NCBI GenBank assembly: GCA_035496255.1
Contig: DATJEU010000099.1
Coordinates: 1 to 64,000, forward strand
From: Gp6-AA40 sp035496255
GTDB lineage: Bacteria; Acidobacteriota; Vicinamibacteria; Vicinamibacterales; UBA2999
Reading direction: 5' to 3'
Length of the DNA: 64,000 nt
How positions within the stretch are numbered: position 1 is the first letter of the stretch; the number at the start of each line of letters is the position of its first letter. The position numbers and the translations under genes were made by a program. The notes under the pieces are model-generated. The model had not been told where the DNA came from and did no database searches. It saw only the letters and a list, made by a program, of their open reading frames with translations. This document shows, piece after piece, positions 54,870-61,063 of this stretch.

Positions 54870-56423
54870 GTGCGCATTGCCGGCGATTTCCTGGTGATCG
54901 GCAGCGGTATCGCCGGCTTGCGCGCGGCGATCACGCTCGCCGCCGCCGGTGACGTCATCGTCCTCACCAAGGCCGACCCGCGCGAAAGCAACACCGGCTA
55001 CGCGCAGGGCGGCATCGCCGCCGCGTTCGGGACAGACGACTCGCCGGAACTGCATGCGCGGGATACGCTCGCCGCCGGCGACGGGCTGTGCGTGCCCGAG
55101 GCGGTCAACGTGCTGGTCCACGACGGTCCGCGCTACGTGCGCGAACTGCTCGACTGGGGCGCCTTCGATCGCGACGAGCGCGGCGAGCCGGCCCTCGGCC
55201 GGGAAGCCGCGCACAGCGTGCGGCGCGTGCTCCACGCGCGCGATGCGACCGGCCGACAGATCGGCCAGGTGCTGTGGGAAAAGGTGGCGGCGAACGGACG
55301 CATCACTGTCCGCAGCGACGCCGCGGCGGTCTCGCTGATCATGGAGGACGGTGCCTGCGCCGGCGCCCGCTTTCTCGATCGCACCGGCGAGCTTCACGAG
55401 GCGCGCGCGTCCCGCACGGTGATCGCCACCGGCGGCGCCGGACAGGTGTTCCGCGAGACGACGAATCCGGCGATTGCGACGGGCGATGGAATCGCGATGG
55501 CCTACGAGGCCGGCGCGCGCGTCGCTGATCTCGAATTCATCCAGTTTCATCCGACCGCGCTGAGCATCCCCGGCGCGCCCCGGTTTCTGCTGTCGGAAGC
55601 GCTCCGCGGCGAAGGCGCGCATCTGATCAACAGGGATGGCGAGCGTTTCATGACGCGCTACGAAGAGGCCGGTGAACTGGCCTCGCGCGATCTCGTCTCG
55701 CGCGCGATCGTGCAGGAGGCGCGCCGGACCGCCGGTCCGATTTACCTGACGTTGGCGCACCTCGAGCCGTCGTATGTCCGGAGCCGCTTTCCGACGATCG
55801 CGGCCGTCGTCAGGGAGGCCGGTCTCGACCTCGCGACCGATCGGATTCCGGTGAGCCCGGCTGCGCACTATGCGATGGGCGGCATCGAGACCGACCTCGA
55901 CGGCCGGACGTCGATCCCCGGTCTGTTCGCCGCGGGGGAAGCGGCCTGCACGGGCGTCCACGGGGCCAATCGCCTCGCGAGTAATTCACTGCTCGAGGGT
56001 CTCGTGTTCGGCGCACGCGCGGCCGTGGCGATGACCCATCCGATTCAGCCAGCGGTGCTGTTCGCGGCGGTCGGTCGCGTTCCGCGGGTGCTCACGACGC
56101 CGGCTGGCGTGCCGCGCGTACCCGCGGCGGGTGACGTGCGCGATCTCATGTGGCAGCACGTCGGTCTCGTCCGCACACGCAGCGGGCTCACCGAAGCGAC
56201 GCTGATGTTGTCGGCCTGGCGGGACCTGGCGCGCAGAGCGCTCGCCGCCACTCCGGGAGACGACGGCCTGCGCCGCGTCGCCAGTCTCGTCACCGTCGGC
56301 GTCCTGATCGCCCAGGCGGCGCTGCGGCGCGAGGAGAGCCGCGGCGGCCACTTCCGCTCCGATTTCCCGCGGCGCGACGATATACACTGGCACAGGCACT
56401 TAGCCGACGTGCGCGGCACGTAA
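54870..56423 (+). CDS. nadB: L-aspartate oxidase
   Basis: Flavoenzyme that oxidises L-aspartate to iminoaspartate, first step of NAD synthesis from aspartate. The 517-residue protein (from GTG 54870) has the FAD motif FLVIGSGIAGLRAA, SNTGYAQGGIAAAF, IQFHPTAL, the active-site region HYAMGGIETDLDGRTSIPGLFAAGEAACTGVHGANRLASNSLLEG, and the C-terminal helical domain. GTG 54870 is preferred over earlier in-frame codons because it places the FAD motif at the usual distance. No nadA or nadC is adjacent. It ends 78 bases before proS. Confidence 0.95.
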   Translation: MRIAGDFLVIGSGIAGLRAAITLAAAGDVIVLTKADPRESNTGYAQGGIAAAFGTDDSPELHARDTLAAGDGLCVPEAVNVLVHDGPRYVRELLDWGAFDRDERGEPALGREAAHSVRRVLHARDATGRQIGQVLWEKVAANGRITVRSDAAAVSLIMEDGACAGARFLDRTGELHEARASRTVIATGGAGQVFRETTNPAIATGDGIAMAYEAGARVADLEFIQFHPTALSIPGAPRFLLSEALRGEGAHLINRDGERFMTRYEEAGELASRDLVSRAIVQEARRTAGPIYLTLAHLEPSYVRSRFPTIAAVVREAGLDLATDRIPVSPAAHYAMGGIETDLDGRTSIPGLFAAGEAACTGVHGANRLASNSLLEGLVFGARAAVAMTHPIQPAVLFAAVGRVPRVLTTPAGVPRVPAAGDVRDLMWQHVGLVRTRSGLTEATLMLSAWRDLARRALAATPGDDGLRRVASLVTVGVLIAQAALRREESRGGHFRSDFPRRDDIHWHRHLADVRGT

Positions 56424-56458
56424 GCCAACTCCCAATCCGCAACAGGCTTCGCTGATCC

Positions 56459-56479
56459 AACTCCCAATGGTTGGGAGTT
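56459..56479 (+). repeat. Palindromic AACTCCCAA word pair upstream of proS
   Basis: AACTCCCAA and TTGGGAGTT flank TGG as a perfect 9-bp inverted repeat. More copies of the word surround it (56425-56497). It is the same word family as in the rpsD-rpoA spacer and around 6583-6684. It does not look like a T-box or other riboswitch. Confidence 0.6.
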
Positions 56480-56501
56480 GTGGAGTTGGGATTTGTGACC
56501 G

Positions 56502-57965
56502 ATGTCTAAAGAAACCGACCTCCCAGACCTGCCAACCGAAATCACCAAACAATCCGACGACTTCGGCCGCTGGTACATCGACGTCGTCCGCCGTGCCGAA
56601 CTGGCGGACTACTCGCCAGTCAAGGGCTGCATGGTGATTCGCCCCTACGGCTACGCCATCTGGGAACTGATGCAGCAGGCACTCGACAAGCGTTTCAAGG
56701 AAACCGGGCACGTGAACGCGTACTTCCCGTTGTTCATCCCCGAAAGCCTGCTGATGAAGGAGGCGGAACACGTCCAGGGGTTTGCGCCGCAGGTGGCGTG
56801 GGTCACGCAGGGCGGAACGGAGCCGCTCGAGGAGCGCCTTGTCGTCCGTCCGACGTCGGAAACGATCATCGGCACGATGTACGCGATGTGGGTACAGTCG
56901 TGGCGCGACCTGCCCATCCTCATCAACCAGTGGGCGAACGTCGTCCGCTGGGAAAAGGTGACGCGGCTGTTTCTGCGCACGACCGAATTCCTCTGGCAGG
57001 AAGGGCACACTGCGCACGAGACTGCGGAGGAGGCCGAGGAAGAGACGCGCAAGATGCTCGGCGTCTACAAGGAGTTCGCGGAGCACGTATTGGCGATGCC
57101 GGTCGTGGACGGCCGCAAGACCGAGAGCGAAAAGTTTGCCGGCGCGATGCACACCTACTCGATCGAAGCGCTGATGCGCGACGGCCGCGCGCTCCAGGCG
57201 GGCACCTCGCACAACCTCGGGCAGAACTTCGCGAAGGGCTACGACATCAAGTTCCAGGCGCGCGACAAGTCCGTCCAATACGCCTGGACGACGTCGTGGG
57301 GTGTGTCGACGCGGATGATCGGCGGCGTCATCATGACGCACGGCGACGATGGCGGATTGATCCTGCCGCCGCGGATCGCGCCGTATCAGGTCGTGATCGT
57401 GCCGATCATTTCGAAGGCGAAATTCAAGGAGACGGTACTGCCGAAGGCACAGGAGCTGCGGCGCGCGCTCGCGGCCCGCGGGCTACGTGTCTACCTCGAC
57501 GATCGCGAATCGCAGACGCCCGGCTGGAAGTTCAACGAGTGGGAAATGCGCGGCGTTCCCCTGCGGATGGAGATTGGTCCGAAGGATCTCGAGAAGTCGC
57601 AGGTCGTGCTGGCGCGCCGCGACACGCGCGAAAAGACGTTCGTCCCGATGGACGGCCTGGTCTCGCACATCGAGCAGCTTCTCGAGACGATTCAGCAGGC
57701 GCTGTTCGATCGCGCCATCGCCTTCCGTTCGGACCACACCTCCGAGACCGATTCGTACGACGAGTTCACGCGGATCATGGAAGGCCGTCCGGGGTTCGTG
57801 ATTGCGCCCTGGTGCGGCTCCGCCACCTGCGAAGCCGATATCAAGGCGGAGACGCAGGCGACCATCCGCAACATCCCGTTTACGAGCACTCCGCCGGTCG
57901 GCAAGGTCTGCATCAAGTGCGGTGCGCCGGCGACGGCGAACGCCTGGTTCGCCAAATCGTACTAG
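56502..57965 (+). CDS. proS: Prolyl-tRNA synthetase, archaeal/eukaryotic type (ProS3)
   Basis: Charges tRNA-Pro with proline. The 487-residue protein is the type without the bacterial editing (INS) domain: it starts ITKQSDDFGRWYIDVVRRAEL, has class II motif 1 (YFPLFIPESLLMKEAEHV), motif 2 (FLRTTEFLWQEGHTAH), motif 3 (GGVIMTHGDDGGLILPPRIAP), an anticodon-binding domain, and a C-terminal zinc-like region ending NAWFAKSY with cysteine pairs. This form is found in Archaea, eukaryotes and some bacteria, including acidobacteria. ATG 56502 begins after a word-repeat spacer. Confidence 0.95.
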   Translation: MSKETDLPDLPTEITKQSDDFGRWYIDVVRRAELADYSPVKGCMVIRPYGYAIWELMQQALDKRFKETGHVNAYFPLFIPESLLMKEAEHVQGFAPQVAWVTQGGTEPLEERLVVRPTSETIIGTMYAMWVQSWRDLPILINQWANVVRWEKVTRLFLRTTEFLWQEGHTAHETAEEAEEETRKMLGVYKEFAEHVLAMPVVDGRKTESEKFAGAMHTYSIEALMRDGRALQAGTSHNLGQNFAKGYDIKFQARDKSVQYAWTTSWGVSTRMIGGVIMTHGDDGGLILPPRIAPYQVVIVPIISKAKFKETVLPKAQELRRALAARGLRVYLDDRESQTPGWKFNEWEMRGVPLRMEIGPKDLEKSQVVLARRDTREKTFVPMDGLVSHIEQLLETIQQALFDRAIAFRSDHTSETDSYDEFTRIMEGRPGFVIAPWCGSATCEADIKAETQATIRNIPFTSTPPVGKVCIKCGAPATANAWFAKSY

Positions 57966-58019
57966 CGGCGGGACCGCTCCGCGGCATCCGCCTGCCCGTG
58001 GGGAACGCGGTGCCGAACC

Positions 58020-58850
58020 CTACTCGGGCGATTCGATCTCCGGCTGCCGTTTCTTCCCGAAGACCCACGCCAGCGCGATGCTCAGGAGATAGAGGCCGAT
58101 CATCGGCGTGGCCATGGCGGTCTGCGTGAACATGTCGCCCGACGGCGTAATCACCGCCGCCACGACGAAAATGACGAGGATGGCGTACTTGAACTGACGC
58201 CACATGAAGCTCGCCGTGATCAGGCCCAGCTTGGCCAGGAACAGCACGATCGTCGGCATCTGGAAGACGAGGCCGAACGCCAGCAGCATCTTCATCCACA
58301 TGCCGAACGCCGGTTCGATGCGCGGCATGAACTGCAGGTACGGACTGTTGAAGCTGACGAAGAACTTCCACGTCAGCGGGAACACGACGTAGTGCGAGAA
58401 CGCCGCGCCCAGGAGGAAGAAGATCGACGACAGCACCACGAACGGCACGGCGGCCTTCTTCTCGTGCGTGTAGAGTCCCGGCGAGATGAACAACCACACC
58501 TGCGCCATCACGACCGGCGTGGCCAGGAGCAGACCGGCAATCGCGGCGATCTGGATGTAGAGCGTGAACGCTTCGGTCGGTTCGGTGAAGACGAGCGTCT
58601 GTCCCTTCGGCAGCGCGGCGGCCATCGGCTTCATGATGAAGTCGAACAACTGCTGGATGAAGAAGAAGGCGATGCCGAAACCGATGCCGATCGCGACGAC
58701 CGAATAGATGATGCGTCGCCGGAGCTCGTCGAGATGCTCCAGGAACGACATCTTGCCGGCGGCGCCGGTTGACTCGTCGTCGTCCCAGTCGGGATCGTCG
58801 CCCGGCGCCGGCTGCTGTTGCCCCGGCTGCGGGAAAGGGACGAGGGCCAT
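58020..58850 (-). CDS. tatC: Twin-arginine translocase subunit TatC
   Basis: Core receptor of the Tat pathway that exports folded proteins; it binds the twin-arginine signal. The 276-residue protein has six membrane helices, the N-terminal MSFLEHLDELRRRIIYSV motif, the first periplasmic loop with the family FTEPTEAF, and PVVMAQVWLFISPGLYTHEKK. About 30 extra residues rich in P, Q and D precede the conserved start. ATG 58850 lies 5 bases after the tatA stop. It is convergent with proS. Confidence 0.96.
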   Translation of the reverse strand: MALVPFPQPGQQQPAPGDDPDWDDDESTGAAGKMSFLEHLDELRRRIIYSVVAIGIGFGIAFFFIQQLFDFIMKPMAAALPKGQTLVFTEPTEAFTLYIQIAAIAGLLLATPVVMAQVWLFISPGLYTHEKKAAVPFVVLSSIFFLLGAAFSHYVVFPLTWKFFVSFNSPYLQFMPRIEPAFGMWMKMLLAFGLVFQMPTIVLFLAKLGLITASFMWRQFKYAILVIFVVAAVITPSGDMFTQTAMATPMIGLYLLSIALAWVFGKKRQPEIESPE

Positions 58851-58855
58851 GCAGA

Positions 58856-59182
58856 TTATGCGGAGTGATCGGTGCCGGTGCCGCGGGTGACGGTTTCGGA
58901 GATGGGCTTGGGCGTGTGCGCCATCAGGTCCGATTCCGGGCCCGACACCGGCGCCGTCAGGGCCGATTGCTGCTCGGCCGTTACCTTTGCCTGCTGCTCC
59001 TTGCGCTCCTCGACGCGAATCTCGTCCTCGAGCGTGCTGCGCAGCTCATTCGAGGCTTTCTTGAATTCATTGATGCTCTTGCCGAGCGATCGGCCGAGCT
59101 CGGGCAACTTGCGCGGCCCGAAAATGATGAGCGCGATCACCAGAATGATGACCATCTCGGGCATGCCGATCGATCCAAACAT
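58856..59182 (-). CDS. tatA: Sec-independent translocase TatA/TatB-family protein
   Basis: Pore-forming subunit of the Tat system. The 108-residue protein has the N-terminal helix MFGSIGMPEMVIILVIALIIFGP, the hinge RKLPELGRSLGKSINEFKKA and a charged amphipathic helix with a low-complexity tail. The FGP hinge and length favour TatA over TatB. ATG 59182 is preferred over an upstream in-frame start at 59254 because a strong promoter (59225-59254) lies between them. It is coupled to tatC, 5 bases downstream. Confidence 0.92.
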   Translation of the reverse strand: MFGSIGMPEMVIILVIALIIFGPRKLPELGRSLGKSINEFKKASNELRSTLEDEIRVEERKEQQAKVTAEQQSALTAPVSGPESDLMAHTPKPISETVTRGTGTDHSA

Positions 59183-59224
59183 AGTCAGCCTCGTTCGCGA
59201 ATTTTCCCCTAAGTGGTTCAAAAG

Positions 59225-59254
59225 ATTATAGAAACGCCGTCTGGACTGGGTCAA
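59225..59254 (-). promoter_or_regulatory. Sigma-70-type promoter of tatA-tatC
   Basis: On the minus strand TTGACC and a perfect TATAAT are separated by 18 bases. Transcription would start near 59218, 36 bases before the tatA ATG. This is the clearest housekeeping promoter in the window. Confidence 0.75.
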
Positions 59255-59276
59255 GGTGAGGGTGTAAATTTCCTTT

Positions 59277-60905
59277 ATGCGCCCGTACCGGTCTCTTTCT
59301 GCTGCCGTTTTCGTCGTTCTTCTGTGCGCGCTGGTCGGGGGATTCTTCGGGCGCGGCGCTCTGGTCGCTCAGAGCCAGCTTCCCGAGCAGTACAAAGTGT
59401 TCACCAGCGCGCTGGCGGCGGTTGAAGCCGACTACGCCGGTGGCCCGGTGGAATCGGACCGTCTCGTCTACGGCGGCATCACCGGCATGCTGCAGACGCT
59501 CGATCCACATTCCAGTTTCTTCGACCCGCGTGCCTACGCGCAGATGCGCGAACGTCAGGAAGGACACTACTACGGTCTGGGAATCACCATCAACGTGATC
59601 GACGGCGACATCACCGTCGCCAGCGTGTTCGAAGCCTCACCGGCGTATCAGAAGGGCGTGCGGCGTGGCGACATCATCGCGCAGATCGAAGGTGACACGA
59701 CCAAGGGCTGGACGAGCGAGCAGGCGGTTGCCAAACTGCGCGGGCAGAAGGGAACGTTCGTCAACATCGGGTTGAAGCGCAGCGGGTACGACAAGCTGAT
59801 TCCGCTGCAGGTGATGCGCGATGAGATTCACATTCCCACGGTGCCCTCGGCATTCATGCTCGATAGCACCACCGGCTACATCAAGCTGCGCGAGTTCGGC
59901 GAGACCGCGGACGCCGAAGTCGGCAAGGCGTTGAAGGACCTCTCGGCGAAGGGCATGAAGCGTCTGGTGTTCGACCTTCGCGCGAATCCCGGCGGACAGC
60001 TCGATCAGGCGATCAAGGTGGCGAACCGGTTCCTGCCGCGTGGCGAGATGATCGTCTACACGCGGGGACGCATACCGAACTCCGATCAGGAATATCGGGC
60101 GACCGAACAGAGCGACTACCTGAACATCCCGATTGTCGCGCTCGTGAATCGCAGCAGCGCGAGCGCCTCCGAGATCGTGTCAGGGGCGCTCCAGGATCAT
60201 GATCGGGCCTTCATCGTTGGAGAAACCACCTTCGGCAAGGCTCTGGTGCAGTCGGTTTATCGGGTCAGCGGCGGCGCCGGCGCGGCCATCACGACCGCGC
60301 GCTATTTCACGCCGAGCGGCCGGCTGATTCAGCGTCCGTGGGACAGCACGTTCGACGATTACCTGTCGTACACGTTGCGCGATCAGGATCCGAACCGGGC
60401 ACACAAGCCGGAGGATCTGAAGTACACGGACGAGGGACGCAAGGTGTACAGCGGCGGGGGCATCGAACCGGACCGTCGCTTCGACGGCCCGATCGAAGGG
60501 TTCAACCCGACGCACCAGGGCCGGCTGATTTACGCGCGCGGCATGTTCGACGGATACGCGCGACGTTTCCGCCGCACCGGTGACACCCGCATCCCGCCAA
60601 GCGCGGGAAGCACGCCGCGCGAGCTCTCGCCCGACTTCGATGTGACCGACGCGATGGTTACCGAGTTCCGCCAGATGGTGGCGGCCGCGCGGATTCCGAT
60701 CGACGAGACGATGTGGAAGACGGATCTCGACTTCACGAAGGCGATGATCCACAAGGAGATCGACGTCGATCTGTTTGGCGAGGCGGCCGCGTTCCGCGGC
60801 CTGACCAAACGCGACCCGCAATTGCAGTTCGCGTTGGGGCTGTTCCCGGACGCGCAGCAGTTGCTGCAGTTGCGGAATCAGAAGTCGACGCGCGCCGCCC
60901 GCTAG
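59277..60905 (+). CDS. S41-family C-terminal processing peptidase (CtpA-like)
   Basis: A periplasmic serine protease that trims or degrades proteins with exposed C-termini. The 542-residue protein has a signal anchor (SAAVFVVLLCALVGGFFG), a PDZ domain (about residues 95-180, GLGITINVIDGDITVASVFEGA-like), and the S41 core with the SASASEI motif at about 294-300 and the catalytic lysine K321 in GETTFGKALVQ, 25 residues after Ser296 as in CtpA. The C-terminal 130 residues lack a known domain. ATG 59277 diverges from tatA. Confidence 0.93.
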   Translation: MRPYRSLSAAVFVVLLCALVGGFFGRGALVAQSQLPEQYKVFTSALAAVEADYAGGPVESDRLVYGGITGMLQTLDPHSSFFDPRAYAQMRERQEGHYYGLGITINVIDGDITVASVFEASPAYQKGVRRGDIIAQIEGDTTKGWTSEQAVAKLRGQKGTFVNIGLKRSGYDKLIPLQVMRDEIHIPTVPSAFMLDSTTGYIKLREFGETADAEVGKALKDLSAKGMKRLVFDLRANPGGQLDQAIKVANRFLPRGEMIVYTRGRIPNSDQEYRATEQSDYLNIPIVALVNRSSASASEIVSGALQDHDRAFIVGETTFGKALVQSVYRVSGGAGAAITTARYFTPSGRLIQRPWDSTFDDYLSYTLRDQDPNRAHKPEDLKYTDEGRKVYSGGGIEPDRRFDGPIEGFNPTHQGRLIYARGMFDGYARRFRRTGDTRIPPSAGSTPRELSPDFDVTDAMVTEFRQMVAAARIPIDETMWKTDLDFTKAMIHKEIDVDLFGEAAAFRGLTKRDPQLQFALGLFPDAQQLLQLRNQKSTRAAR

Positions 60906-61063
60906 GGTGGCTAGCCCAAATATTGTGGTCTAGATCGGCCTTGCCACTATGGCTAGGGCCTGCTAGACTCCTCCCCGGCTTGAGGCGGACGAGGTCTCCG
61001 CCTTCGCCTCACGGGCTTCCGCGGACACGTCCGCCTGGTGCCGACCCTCCTTCCGGGGAAAAC
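60902..61063. other. ctp-smc spacer with CTAG cluster and hairpins
   Basis: Five CTAG tetranucleotides lie in 65 bases (60902, 60911, 60930, 60953, 60963). After them come two inverted repeats: GGCGGA/TCCGCC (60984-61002, 7-base loop) and GCGGAC/GTCCGC (61021-61034). The first can end ctp transcription. No gene is seen. GGGG at 61055-61058 is the only purine-rich stretch near the smc start. Confidence 0.5.

Noticed and set aside
56425..56501. T-box or other riboswitch upstream of proS
   Set aside because: The spacer is too short (78 bases) and consists of the repeated AACTCCCAA word; no T-box sequence is present.
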